A stretch of 64,000 nt of DNA from Bordetella sp. BOR01 (GTDB lineage Bacteria; Pseudomonadota; Gammaproteobacteria; Burkholderiales; Burkholderiaceae_B): positions 372,001 to 436,000 of the forward strand of contig NZ_JAHUWT010000002.1 of assembly GCF_019218885.1 (NCBI RefSeq), given 5' to 3'. A program made the translations under genes and the position numbers. The notes beneath the pieces are model-generated. The model had not been told where the DNA came from. It saw only the letters and a program-made list of their open reading frames with translations, and searched no databases. This document shows positions 50,327-59,660 of this stretch, piece by piece (positions within the stretch are counted from its first letter, which is position 1; every line of letters starts with the position of its first letter).

Positions 50327-51262
50327 ATGAGTACCCATCTTGTGCTAGATTTTTCAACTTCAGATTACATAGCTACGGGCGCGCTTATCGTGTCAATCAT
50401 TAGCGCGGTCTATGCGAAGCGGCAGAGCCGCTCTGCTGATTTTGCATCTCACAATAGCTATCGCGCACACTTGGCAGAGCACCATCAAGTCTATCGTCAA
50501 GCATTACGAGAAAGCCGACAAGCAAATAGAGGGCATCTCAATAGTTTGGCCGAATTGGCTGGCAGTACTCTGACCGAGATTGTCGAACTCGTTGATAGGT
50601 TCGATACTCAGCGCTCCCCCGGCACATCGGAGCGTCCATTGCGTCATGTGCTCCTTGAGTGTGCGGAAATGGTGTTTTACGCATTCAAAGGCCAGCTTGC
50701 TTGGCAAACGGGGCTCAATATCTCGATGCGTATTTATCGAGTAAGCCAGATCGAATTTGACCTTGATCCCGCCGAGAAGAACTTATTGGGCTCAAACTTT
50801 AGGCAGGTATTTGAGCAGCAGCACCTTGATAGCCCGAACGTCTATCAAGAGATCATGCTGGCTCATGACCCATATTTCTGCTCCCTAGTGACACAGCTTC
50901 GAACTCGAATTGACCATTCTCGGTTCCCGGAATGGACTAGTTCGGTCCAGCAGAAGTTGGCCCCATTTGCCGTATTGCATGAAAGCAAATCCAGCATCCT
51001 CAAAGCTGCGGCGGAAAGCCTCGAGGAAGTTATCGACGAAGGGCACACGCAACACTTCCCCTTGCCCGAATCTCCTTCACTTTACGCGTCCCTACGGCGC
51101 CAGAAGACCATCCTTGATACGTTGAGCTACCTCAACATTCCCCAGATATCTAAAGCCGACGCTCATCATTATTCGAACTATGCCTCAATAGGCGTGGCGA
51201 TCTGTGCAACTATGCTCGTTGTCATAAATTCGCGTGATTGGGGTTGGGGGCAATGGGAGTAG
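50327..51262 (+). CDS. Two-TM protein of unknown function at the head of the defence cargo
   Basis: A 311-aa protein with one TM helix near the N-terminus (YIATGALIVSIISAVYAKRQ, about residues 14-33) and one near the C-terminus (YASIGVAICATMLVVINSR). The central part of about 250 residues is helical and charged, probably cytoplasmic. No catalytic motif is recognised. ATG 50327 has no strong RBS. It lies between the plasmid core and Gabija, a common place for defence genes. It could be a membrane effector or an unrelated cargo gene. Confidence 0.65.
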   Translation: MSTHLVLDFSTSDYIATGALIVSIISAVYAKRQSRSADFASHNSYRAHLAEHHQVYRQALRESRQANRGHLNSLAELAGSTLTEIVELVDRFDTQRSPGTSERPLRHVLLECAEMVFYAFKGQLAWQTGLNISMRIYRVSQIEFDLDPAEKNLLGSNFRQVFEQQHLDSPNVYQEIMLAHDPYFCSLVTQLRTRIDHSRFPEWTSSVQQKLAPFAVLHESKSSILKAAAESLEEVIDEGHTQHFPLPESPSLYASLRRQKTILDTLSYLNIPQISKADAHHYSNYASIGVAICATMLVVINSRDWGWGQWE

Positions 51263-51613
51263 GTCCGCTATCGACGAGAAGCCGCCCCTTACCCGTGCGT
51301 CCAGAATGGCCTCTTGAGACTGATCAGGGTCATTCACAAGCCAGGGGCTGAGTGACGGCAACCACGAACACCGGCCATCGCATGCTATTGGCCTCGATAG
51401 AAAACTCCACCCTCGGCAACAGTCGTTCAACTGCGTTGAAAGCACCGTGCCTGCACGAGCATCCGGTCCCGCGCGCCGCGACAGTCGCGTCACCCCCCCC
51501 CCGCCACTGTTCTACAGCGTGCTGAAATCGTTAGCCCGAAGCAGGTGTTCAACTTTGCTTTGCAGCACTCCCCGCTGTCCATTCATTCGTGGCATACGTT
51601 AAACGTCAACGTT
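51263..51613. other. Intergenic region between convergent genes
   Basis: No gene supported. It holds a run of ten C at 51493-51502 and the short inverted repeat AAACGT-ca-ACGTTT at 51601-51614 that overlaps the end of gajB. Confidence 0.4.
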
Positions 51614-53041
51614 TCAACCGCCCGCGCGCGGCGTCAGAGTGCTGGTGGGCGAGCACACAATGACTTGGCGCGCACCACGTGTCAGCGCAACATAGAGGTG
51701 TTGGGCCGTCATGGCCTGCGGCTCGAGCACGACCACTACATCCGCTTCGAGTCCTTTAAGCAAGAGCGTGCTGCCGACGGCGCGTCGTGCAACCGGCCGG
51801 CTCATGTGACGCTGACGCTCGCGCTCCTGGAGTGCTGCAGCGTGCAATGTGCAGGTGCCACGAGCGGCTACCTGCATCGCGGTCTGACAGCAGCGAAGAA
51901 CCTCGGGACGGTATACGCGGGTACCAGGCTGCCGGGCGAAAGCCTGCAGCAGACGAGACGCTGCGGCAACACTGGGACCTTGCGCGAACGCCAAGGCTGC
52001 AGCTTCGATCGGCGTCGGAGGATTGCGAGGCCTGCCATACTGCAGAACCTGTACACGTTGCAGGAGCGCGGTTGCTTCTACGCCGGTCATCAGGCTCGCG
52101 GCGAACTCGACTACTTGTCCCAGCGGATTGGCCCCCGCGGGATCGAAAGTCCGTGCGAACTGGATGAACTCGACAAGGTCGACGCGCTCGACAACTGTCG
52201 CCCCTGGTGTCTGGCTGGTCAACTGGTAACGCCCGCGGACATTCATCGCGTCGCCGATGATGAGCACGCTGTCCTCCGCGTTGCGCCCACGCGTCCTAGC
52301 CGCGCCCCTGCGCTGCTCTTCGGCCGTCGCTGCATTCAACTGCACCCATTGCACTGCAACTGGCGCTCCCTGCAGTTCCACAGACAGGCCTGCCTGAAGC
52401 AGCATCCGCGCGTTCAGCAGCCATTGCCCAAGTTCCTCGGTGCCAGCCAGCCGCCACCGCCAAGGTGTCTGCAGCATGCCAACCGAAGGAAACTGTGTCT
52501 CGACATCGGATTGCCAATTGACCAGGCGATTGCCACCGAATCCGAAAATTGCCTGCATGGGATCGCCGAGTACACACGTTGGCAGCGTCTCCGCAGTCCA
52601 CGCGACAATGCGGTGCTGTGTCGCATTGCAGTCCTGGTATTCATCGACCAAGAGCCTTGCGTATGTAGCCCGCAGCGACGCATTGATGTGTCCAGCATGC
52701 AGTAAATTAGCCGCGGCTTCCCGAATCGCTGGATAGTCCTGACCTGGATTGGCCAGTTCCAGCGTCTGGGCAGGAAGGCCACTACGCAGAGGAAACTTTC
52801 CAACAAGCCGCATCGCGAACCCGTCGATCGTGGAAATTCTGTAGGCTGAGCTAGGGATGGCCGCCCTAGACATGCGAGCTCGCAATGCCGCGACACCGGC
52901 ATTGGTGTGAGTCAAGATGAGGATGGGTTTGCTGCCCGTATGCTCCGTCAGCGTATCGGCTATGAGCTGTGTCTTACCGCAACCCGCCGGCGCGGTGATC
53001 GACCCGCGGGCGACTGCGAATAGGTCGAGCTCAGGCGGCAT
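51614..53041 (-). CDS. gajB: Gabija protein GajB, UvrD-like helicase
   Basis: SF1A UvrD/PcrA-type helicase of 475 aa. Walker A APAGCGKTQ is at residues 17-25, motif Ia LTHTNAGVAALRAR follows, and the Walker B motif VDEYQDCN is at about 132-139. Motif III (GDPMQAIFGF) and the late VALTRGARQVIV motif VI are present. In Gabija, GajB is recruited to the GajA tetramer and senses or unwinds DNA ends. Its length is near that of the Bacillus cereus protein (494 aa). The start overlaps the end of gajA by 11 bp. A long plus-strand open frame over it (51545-52705) is an antisense shadow. Confidence 0.88.
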   Translation of the reverse strand: MPPELDLFAVARGSITAPAGCGKTQLIADTLTEHTGSKPILILTHTNAGVAALRARMSRAAIPSSAYRISTIDGFAMRLVGKFPLRSGLPAQTLELANPGQDYPAIREAAANLLHAGHINASLRATYARLLVDEYQDCNATQHRIVAWTAETLPTCVLGDPMQAIFGFGGNRLVNWQSDVETQFPSVGMLQTPWRWRLAGTEELGQWLLNARMLLQAGLSVELQGAPVAVQWVQLNAATAEEQRRGAARTRGRNAEDSVLIIGDAMNVRGRYQLTSQTPGATVVERVDLVEFIQFARTFDPAGANPLGQVVEFAASLMTGVEATALLQRVQVLQYGRPRNPPTPIEAAALAFAQGPSVAAASRLLQAFARQPGTRVYRPEVLRCCQTAMQVAARGTCTLHAAALQERERQRHMSRPVARRAVGSTLLLKGLEADVVVVLEPQAMTAQHLYVALTRGARQVIVCSPTSTLTPRAGG

Positions 53042-54761
53042 GGGTGCATGTCCATAGCTGATTGATTACATCGAGGAATCCTGGTTCCGCGTTCTGCAGA
53101 TGTGGGCCGACGATCCTGCGGCCGACGTGCTGATAGGCAGATACGGACTTGAACCAGCCGTTCCTGCTGACCCGGGCTGCACGGCCCAAGAGCTCACGTG
53201 TCGGCACCGAGTAGACGCCGTGCGCTGCTCTTTCAGTCTCAATGGCATCGAGGGTCCGCCGACCGTCAGACTTGGATCGAATGTGTTCGGCCACATCGTC
53301 GCGGCCGATACGTTCGATGGCGTAGCCGAGCAGTGAGTCGATCGCTGCGTCCGTCATGCAGATGAATAGTTCATCTTCGAGCGCACGGCCTGCTCGCCAA
53401 GTGAGCAGACCAACGCCCTCGGCGGCAACCGTCTCAAGCAGCGCCGGCGTCGGCGCCTTATCCGCATCAATAAATGCAGTCACGTTGTAGCCCAGCCGGC
53501 GCATGACGAGCGCCTTCTCTAGGCAGAGGTCCGGTGTGCTGCCGCCTGCATTGACGTATGCACCTCCCAGGGCGAAGAACGACGTCTGGTTGTGGTCCTC
53601 CACGCGATATTGGTCGAGCCCTCGAGCAAGTCCAACCTCACTGGCTCCTTCGCAGACCAGGACAGATCTCGCCAAAAAGGCTTCTGGGTCTGTGCGCAGA
53701 ATGCTTTGTACCTGATCGGCAACGCCTGCGGGGCGAACCACATGGCGCTCACCTTCACTCCTGACGATGAACAGCTGGCTCCCGGAAAGCTCGCGTAGAG
53801 CAACGGGCGAGTGTGTTGTCATGAATACCTGAAGGGGGAGGGTAGCGTCCTTAGCTCCTAGGGAGTCCAACAGGCGTTTGAGCCGGTGAGGCTCCAAACC
53901 AAACTCGACCTCGTCCACAAGCGCAATAGTGGCTGCCTGAGCGGCCTCGCGCTGCAGCCCGGCCATGAGCAGGCGTGCGGATCCCGTCCCAAGCGAGCGC
54001 AGCGGGATGCCGGATTGGCTGTGCAGCGCGATCGCACCGTCGCTAACGGAGACCGCATGCGCGTCTAACATGGCTTGGACTTGCCCTACTGGCACGCCCA
54101 AGGCCACGGCAGTGCGCGTCACGACCTGAAGGGTCTCTGCCAATTGAGCACCGGCTTGGTTGCCAAATCCTGTCCTCGCGTCCCGTGCAGCACGAGCTAA
54201 CTCGGCGCCTAGATCAGGTCGTTCGTCAGTCAGCTTGTTGAGCACGGAACTACGGCTCCAGGACAGATGGGCGCTGGCGTAATTACCGATGCGTGCAGGT
54301 GCCAGCGCGGCGCGATGCTTCCAGACGAGGCCGCGTTCCAGCCCTTGCTCCTGCGCTCTCTCCGAATACAGTCGCCACGACGGTTCCAGGTCCGCGCCTA
54401 CCTCCAGGCGTACCGTCAACGCAGTCTCGATCTCAGCTCTGGGTTCGGGCTCGATCTGCCCAGTCGCTGCGTCATACGCCTGCAAAAATTCCCCGTAGGC
54501 CTCCAGGCTCAACAGTTCGTCCGACAGGCCACCCAGGGTCACCGCGATTACGATGGGCTCGGTGACCACAAGCCCATAAAAGTCCGTGTCGGCGATGCCC
54601 ACGCTACGCCGCGCGCCCAGGCATAGGTCTACAGCGTCCAGAATGGTCGACTTGCCACTGTCGCCTGGGCCAATGAGGCAGTTGATGCCCGCCGAGGGCG
54701 CCCAGTCAAGTGTTTTGATTGAGCGAAAGTTGCGGATTTCTAGCCGTCGGATGCGCGCCAT
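53031..54761 (-). CDS. gajA: Gabija protein GajA, OLD-family ATPase/TOPRIM nuclease
   Basis: OLD-family protein of 576 aa; the studied GajA has 578. The ABC-type ATPase has Walker A GPGDSGKST at residues 31-39, signature SLGTGSARLL at about 256, Walker B IALVDEVEFGL at about 279 and the H-loop TTHSPVAL. The C-terminal TOPRIM domain has VLVCEGASE with Glu371 and FIDADKAP with Asp432 and Asp434. GajA is a nucleotide-inhibited, sequence-specific DNA nickase that acts against phage when nucleotides drop. GGGAGG lies just before ATG 54761. All catalytic residues are present, so the system looks intact. Confidence 0.9.
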   Translation of the reverse strand: MARIRRLEIRNFRSIKTLDWAPSAGINCLIGPGDSGKSTILDAVDLCLGARRSVGIADTDFYGLVVTEPIVIAVTLGGLSDELLSLEAYGEFLQAYDAATGQIEPEPRAEIETALTVRLEVGADLEPSWRLYSERAQEQGLERGLVWKHRAALAPARIGNYASAHLSWSRSSVLNKLTDERPDLGAELARAARDARTGFGNQAGAQLAETLQVVTRTAVALGVPVGQVQAMLDAHAVSVSDGAIALHSQSGIPLRSLGTGSARLLMAGLQREAAQAATIALVDEVEFGLEPHRLKRLLDSLGAKDATLPLQVFMTTHSPVALRELSGSQLFIVRSEGERHVVRPAGVADQVQSILRTDPEAFLARSVLVCEGASEVGLARGLDQYRVEDHNQTSFFALGGAYVNAGGSTPDLCLEKALVMRRLGYNVTAFIDADKAPTPALLETVAAEGVGLLTWRAGRALEDELFICMTDAAIDSLLGYAIERIGRDDVAEHIRSKSDGRRTLDAIETERAAHGVYSVPTRELLGRAARVSRNGWFKSVSAYQHVGRRIVGPHLQNAEPGFLDVINQLWTCTHAA

Positions 54762-54981
54762 GATCCTCCCGCGGTTGAATATTGTTTTCTGCCAAATCTG
54801 ACACTCGCGCCAGCGTCTTGCGAAGAGAACATTATTTGACGAGGCCCGGACGACAGCAACCGGTCGCGAATGGCCCATTGCCACCGGCGGCTTCCGAACC
54901 AAAGCAGGCATTTGACCCGTCGTGCAGAATCACGATGCTTATGTGCCTAATCTATATTCATGCGCAATGATTTAGTACTAA

Positions 54982-55013
54982 AGATTACCAAATTTTCCGA
55001 AATTTGTTAATCT
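54982..55013. promoter_or_regulatory. 32-bp inverted repeat between gajAB and qatABCD
   Basis: AGATTA-c-CAAATTT and AAATTTG-t-TAATCT flank TCCG; 13 of 14 arm positions pair. The palindrome TTAGTACTAA lies 2 bp to its left. It sits in the 329-bp gap between two divergent defence operons, 78 bp before the qatA start, and is the best operator candidate for shared control. Confidence 0.6.
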
Positions 55014-55090
55014 GCCAATTGAGACGCTGGCGCGCCGGCACAAGATAAGAATGGCTCTACCGACCAAGGGAAGGGACTCAAGGGGAAGAT

Positions 55091-56860
55091 ATGTGGTCTG
55101 ATATCGAAACAAAACGTGATTACCTCAACTACCTTGAGCTAGCTGAAGTTGTATCGGAGGTGTTGCTCAACCCTAGCATGCGGCCAGTGTCCGTTGGCGT
55201 ATTCGGGACGTGGGGAACAGGAAAGTCCAGCCTGCTCAACCTAATAGAAGACCGATTGCAGGATGATGCAAAGGACAAGGTGATCATCATCCGGTTCGAC
55301 GCCTGGCTCTATCAGGGCTACGACGATGCACGCGCAGCACTGATGGATGTGATAGCACGCCGGCTGTATGAGGCCGCGAAGAAGGATGCAGGATTGCTGG
55401 GGCTTGCTAAAAGCTTGCTGGCACGTGTGAACACAATACGCACCCTAGGGCTGGGAATAGAAGTAGTTGCCGCCTTGCATGGGCTGCCGTTGATGGGAGT
55501 GGGCTCCAAAGCAGTGGCTGGCATTAACAAGTTGTTCGCTGAAACCTCAGAAGCCGAAGATACTCAAGCAGTAGCTGACGGGGTGAAAGCTGTGGCCGGA
55601 TTGGTAGACCCGGCAAAGACGAAGAGCCCGCCTGAGCATGTTGACGCGTTTCGCCAGGAATTTCAGAAGTTACTCATTGGGTTAGACAAGACGCTAGTGG
55701 TCTTCGTAGACAATTTAGATCGCTGTTTGCCAGAGCAGACTATCCATACGCTTGAGGCGTTGCGTCTGTTCCTCTTCATGGAGCAATCTGCCTTTGTTGT
55801 GGCAGCCGACGAAGACATGGTGCGCCACTCGGTGAGTCAACATTTCGATGGCGCCAATGAGCGGCACGTAACGGATTACTTGGATAAGCTCATCCAAATC
55901 CCAGTGCGAGTGCCGAGGCTCGGCGTTACAGAAATCCGCGCCTATCTTTTTATGCTGTTTGCGGAGGCCAGCGAGGTCGACAAGGCCAAGCTGGACAAGC
56001 TGCGAACTTCTCTCGAGCAGAATCTGCGTGCCAGTTGGAAAGAACCGCCAATAGCGGTAGAGGCAGCCTCAAAGCTGGTAGGTGGCGACGCGGCTATAAG
56101 AATAAGCTTTGACATAGCCGAGCGTATGTCGGCTCTCTTGGCGAATTCCTCGTTCGTAGAGGGAAATCCACGGATCGTCAAACGACTTCTCAATGTTGTG
56201 CGTTTGCGAGCCCGCATAGCAGCGCGGCGCGGCATGCCGGTCGATGAGGCGATGGTTGCGAAATTTGCTTTGTTTGAGCGCTGTGTTGATCCAGTAGCTG
56301 TTAGGAAGCTTTACGCGCTCATAAATGAGGCCTCTCAAGGAAAGCCTGAGCTGATAGTTACTTTGGAAAAGCTAGCAGATGACCCCAAGAGGTTTGAAGA
56401 AGCTTGTCCCGACGAGTGGCGTAAGAGCTTGACTTTTCTCCATGACTGGCTTGGATTGAAGCCCGTTTTGGGCGGAATTGATTTGAGACCGCTCGTCTAT
56501 CTAAGTAAGGAAACGGCCGTGCTTCGTTCCGTTGCCGGCGACATGTCTCAGTCGTCTGCTGACGCAGTTCTACGGCTTGTCAATGTGAAGACACTCTCGT
56601 CACCCGCTGCCGCAATGGCAATTGCCGGGATTGCTCCAGGAGAGCATGGGGCCGTAATGCGAGAACTTTTGGCTTCTCTACGAGGGCATGCGGATTGGAG
56701 TGACCGTCCAGACGCGATAAATGGCGCGGTTCTGCTGGCTGATGCGGATGTAGAGGCTGGTCGCCAGCTTGGTGCGTTCTTAGGAGGCCTGCAAGGAAAG
56801 AAATCACCATGGTTGAAGGCGCTCTTAGGTGATAAGGCATGGGCTAAGGGAATAGCGTAA
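55091..56860 (+). CDS. qatA: Qat defence protein QatA, KAP-family P-loop ATPase
   Basis: KAP-type STAND-like NTPase of 589 aa. Walker A GTWGTGKSS is at residues 39-47, and Walker B VVFVDNLDRC at 203-212, followed by the family's FVVAADEDMVRHSV. In contrast to membrane KAP proteins no clear TM pair interrupts the domain; a hydrophobic stretch at about 118-140 (TLGLGIEVVAALHGLPLMGV) is present. QatA is the ATPase of the four-gene Qat antiphage system. AGGGGAAG precedes ATG 55091. The stop is directly followed by the start of qatB. Confidence 0.9.
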   Translation: MWSDIETKRDYLNYLELAEVVSEVLLNPSMRPVSVGVFGTWGTGKSSLLNLIEDRLQDDAKDKVIIIRFDAWLYQGYDDARAALMDVIARRLYEAAKKDAGLLGLAKSLLARVNTIRTLGLGIEVVAALHGLPLMGVGSKAVAGINKLFAETSEAEDTQAVADGVKAVAGLVDPAKTKSPPEHVDAFRQEFQKLLIGLDKTLVVFVDNLDRCLPEQTIHTLEALRLFLFMEQSAFVVAADEDMVRHSVSQHFDGANERHVTDYLDKLIQIPVRVPRLGVTEIRAYLFMLFAEASEVDKAKLDKLRTSLEQNLRASWKEPPIAVEAASKLVGGDAAIRISFDIAERMSALLANSSFVEGNPRIVKRLLNVVRLRARIAARRGMPVDEAMVAKFALFERCVDPVAVRKLYALINEASQGKPELIVTLEKLADDPKRFEEACPDEWRKSLTFLHDWLGLKPVLGGIDLRPLVYLSKETAVLRSVAGDMSQSSADAVLRLVNVKTLSSPAAAMAIAGIAPGEHGAVMRELLASLRGHADWSDRPDAINGAVLLADADVEAGRQLGAFLGGLQGKKSPWLKALLGDKAWAKGIA

Positions 56861-57616
56861 ATGGGAACATCAACATCAAGTAGGGGGGCGAATAACCGCA
56901 GCCCCCTCGTGCCACCATGGGCGGATGTAGACGGGCAAGGGCCTGGGCCGGATCCAGAGGACAACCGCTTTCGGTCCTTCCGGATCCATCTTGGCAGGTT
57001 TGTGGCGACCGGCGATGGCCAGCAGTTGAGCAAGGCGCTCAACTGCTATGCCCGCTCCTCTACCGGAGGCTCTTCCGTAGGTCCGAGACGATTCGGTGCG
57101 ATCGCCCAAGCAGGTGCCGGCCTGTTCGGAACACTAAATCAGCTTCGAACAAACTTACCAGGCGTTTCAGTCAAGCTCGCTGCTCTGGCTGGTAGACCAA
57201 CGCGTGAAGTCATCGATGCTTTGGTTGATGTTCTGGTGCCAGAAAATGGCGACGCTGACCGGATCCGGACGGTGCTCAATGAGGCCCTCTCCGTCTGCCT
57301 GGATGGGGTGTCAGCGTTCGACTTTGCTAGCATCACAGACGAGATTCTTATAAACCTGATGGTGGCCTACACGACGTTATCGATTTTCCAAGCAGTTGTA
57401 ATGGATTCGGATAAGGCGTTTACGAAGGGGAGCACACCAGAGACGGTAGAGCGAGCGGAAAAGGAACTGATGCAACTTGTTCAGGTTGTTACTGACAAGC
57501 ATATGAAGCCCTTGCTCTCGGGGAATATTTCGCAGCTGACCACCAACGAAATGCAAGTCGTGCAACTTGCGGCCATCAAGGAAGTTTGGAAAGAGTGGGA
57601 GGAATACCAGCCATGA
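56861..57616 (+). CDS. qatB: Qat defence protein QatB
   Basis: A 251-aa protein of the QatB type, with no known enzymatic motif. The N-terminus is MGTSTSSRGANNRSPLVPPW: a glycine at position 2 and a low-complexity flexible tail before PLVPPWADVD. In related QueC-containing defence systems the QueC-like enzyme is thought to attach a deazaguanine to a partner protein's N-terminus, so this tail may be the substrate of QatC. The rest is helical (LNEALSVCLDGVSAFDFASI). The start abuts the qatA stop. Confidence 0.87.
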   Translation: MGTSTSSRGANNRSPLVPPWADVDGQGPGPDPEDNRFRSFRIHLGRFVATGDGQQLSKALNCYARSSTGGSSVGPRRFGAIAQAGAGLFGTLNQLRTNLPGVSVKLAALAGRPTREVIDALVDVLVPENGDADRIRTVLNEALSVCLDGVSAFDFASITDEILINLMVAYTTLSIFQAVVMDSDKAFTKGSTPETVERAEKELMQLVQVVTDKHMKPLLSGNISQLTTNEMQVVQLAAIKEVWKEWEEYQP

Positions 57617-58920
57617 CCGCTGTCTTCGTTCACCCCGAGCTGATTAAACTCCCAGCTCCCAAGTCGGATGTAATTCCGGTCCACTTATATGGCAGCACCC
57701 CGAGCAAGAAAGGAGTGGCTGCGATCGGGCTTGGCCTCTACAATCGGTTGACCCGTCTGAAGGCTCCCGTCGACCCCGTTGCTTTTGATTTTCTTTCACT
57801 ATCAATGGCTGTCACTGCGTCGGATACATTCGTCAATCGTGATGACGCTGCCGATGGATGGGCTAGGGATATTCAACTCACAGTGGCGCTGGTTGATCCT
57901 GCTCGCTGGATCCCGGTGCAGCCCCTGTTGACGCGTGCGCTTAATTTCCTGAGTGGAGATGTTTGGTCTATCAATTTTGTGGGAGGCGGTGCCCCGCCAC
58001 CCGTTTTCAAGGTGCGATCTAGGCTGGTGATCGACCCAAAGCCTTGCGACTGTGCATGCTTGTTCTCAGGTGGTTTGGATAGCGCCATAGGGATGCTGGA
58101 TCTGCTCAGCAAAGGCCGTAATCCTTTTCTTGTAAGCCACGCCTACACGCATGACGCTCAGCGCCAAGTCGAAATTCTCAAGATGTTGGGCGGCGGTTTG
58201 GTCAGGTTTGGTGCACAAGCAAATCCGCGCGGCTGGTTGGCGGTAGGTCACGATGTTCAAATGCGAACTCGTAGCTTCAACTTCCTAGCCATGGGGGTCT
58301 TGATGGCTTCCGCTTTGGTAGGGTTTGATAACAATCGCCGGACTCTATTCGTACCGGAAAATGGTTTGATCGCGTTGAATCCGCCGTTAACCCCTCGCCG
58401 GATTGGTGCTCTTAGTACTAGAACAACGCATCCGTACTACCTAGACCTCCTACAGAAGGTTTGTGACCAGGTTGGCTTGCTGGTCGACATCGAGAATCCC
58501 TATGCGAGTAAGAGCAAGGGCGAAATGATAATGGGTTGTCTGGACCAAGTCCGTCTGAGACAGATTGCAGACAGGACTGTCTCTTGCGGAAAGTGGAAGC
58601 GCAAGAGAGTCCAGTGCGGCCGATGCGTGCCATGTCTAATCCGCCGCGCCGCATACCATAGCGCTGGCATGAAGGACGGAACGGACTATCAACCCGAGGG
58701 GGAAGTTCTCCAGCACTTTTTGGATCATGGAACCGACTCCGATGATTTGATGGCGATGTTGCTGGCGGCTAGGCGGCTTCCTACGACCGACATTGGGAAG
58801 TGGGTTGCACAGACAGGACCGATGCCGCTGTCTGCAGTGGACCGTGTTTCTCGTGTGGATGCGGTGCGGCGTGGAATGATTGAGGTTGAGAACTATCTCA
58901 AGTCTCAAGTCAAGTTCTGA
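57613..58920 (+). CDS. qatC: Qat defence protein QatC, QueC-like PP-loop enzyme
   Basis: QueC-like protein of 435 aa. The PP-loop ATP motif SGGLDS is at residues 152-157. Four cysteines at 325, 335, 338 and 341 (C-x9-C-x2-C-x2-C) match the zinc site of QueC, the preQ0 synthase. So the enzyme probably makes or transfers a 7-deazaguanine group. ATG 57613 overlaps the qatB stop; the N-terminal 140 residues are an extension not found in plain QueC. TGATG overlap with qatD. Confidence 0.9.
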   Translation: MTAVFVHPELIKLPAPKSDVIPVHLYGSTPSKKGVAAIGLGLYNRLTRLKAPVDPVAFDFLSLSMAVTASDTFVNRDDAADGWARDIQLTVALVDPARWIPVQPLLTRALNFLSGDVWSINFVGGGAPPPVFKVRSRLVIDPKPCDCACLFSGGLDSAIGMLDLLSKGRNPFLVSHAYTHDAQRQVEILKMLGGGLVRFGAQANPRGWLAVGHDVQMRTRSFNFLAMGVLMASALVGFDNNRRTLFVPENGLIALNPPLTPRRIGALSTRTTHPYYLDLLQKVCDQVGLLVDIENPYASKSKGEMIMGCLDQVRLRQIADRTVSCGKWKRKRVQCGRCVPCLIRRAAYHSAGMKDGTDYQPEGEVLQHFLDHGTDSDDLMAMLLAARRLPTTDIGKWVAQTGPMPLSAVDRVSRVDAVRRGMIEVENYLKSQVKF

Positions 58921-59660
58921 TGCCGGCTCCATCTGTAGATATGCATTGCCATCTCGATCTCTATCCCGATCCTGGGGTGGAGATCGAGAGAGTGGGGAAT
59001 AGAGGTGCCTATGTTTTGTCGGTCACTACTACACCTTCCGCTTGGCTCAAAACGCGTGCGTTAGCGAACCGGTATCCTCGAATAAAGACTGCCTTGGGAC
59101 TCCATCCTCAGTTGGCAGGGCAGCGCATTGGGGAGCTCCACCTGTTTGACCGCCTTTTGCCTGAGGCTCGATACGTTGGAGAGGTGGGTTTGGATGGCGG
59201 GGCCGACTGCAGCGAGTTCTGGAGCCAGCAGGTGGAGGTGTTTCACCATATCCTGCAATCGTGTGCTGACCACGGTGGAAGAATCTTGACCATCCACAGC
59301 CGTAACGCCGCGACGGAGGTGATGGATGCTTTGGAGCAGCACAAAGGTTTTGGCGTCGCGATACTTCATTGGTTCTCGGGAACTAAGCAAGAATTGGCTA
59401 GGGCCGTGGAAATGGACTGCTGGTTCTCTGTTGGCTGCGCGATGGTCAGCGGAGCGAAGGGCCGTGAACTTGTGAGGCTTATGCCGCCCGAGCGCGTTCT
59501 TACTGAGACAGATGGTCCCTTTGCAAAAATGCGTGGACGGGTCCTAGCGCCAGCCGAGTGCGGCGTGGTCGTTCAACATCTGTCCCAAGCTTGGGGCGTA
59601 TCGGCGGAAGGTGCTTCCGATCAAATTTTGGAGAACCTGAGAGAGCTTGTCTTGTTGTAG
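58920..59660 (+). CDS. qatD: Qat defence protein QatD, TatD-family metal-dependent DNase
   Basis: TatD-type hydrolase of 246 aa. Metal ligands are visible: His9 and His11 in DMHCHLD, Glu in VGEVGLDGG, His in LTIHSRNA and ILHWFSG, and Asp in LTETDGPF. All positions of the TatD active site are present, so it should be an active exonuclease. It completes the gene order A-B-C-D of the Qat system; starts and stops of all four genes touch or overlap, so they form one operon. Confidence 0.92.
   Translation: MPAPSVDMHCHLDLYPDPGVEIERVGNRGAYVLSVTTTPSAWLKTRALANRYPRIKTALGLHPQLAGQRIGELHLFDRLLPEARYVGEVGLDGGADCSEFWSQQVEVFHHILQSCADHGGRILTIHSRNAATEVMDALEQHKGFGVAILHWFSGTKQELARAVEMDCWFSVGCAMVSGAKGRELVRLMPPERVLTETDGPFAKMRGRVLAPAECGVVVQHLSQAWGVSAEGASDQILENLRELVLL

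Noticed and set aside
51545-52705. 386-codon plus-strand open frame opposite gajB
   Set aside because: It lies fully antisense to a helicase with all motifs in order, has no family features, and its arginine- and cysteine-rich make-up is typical of a shadow frame in GC-rich DNA.
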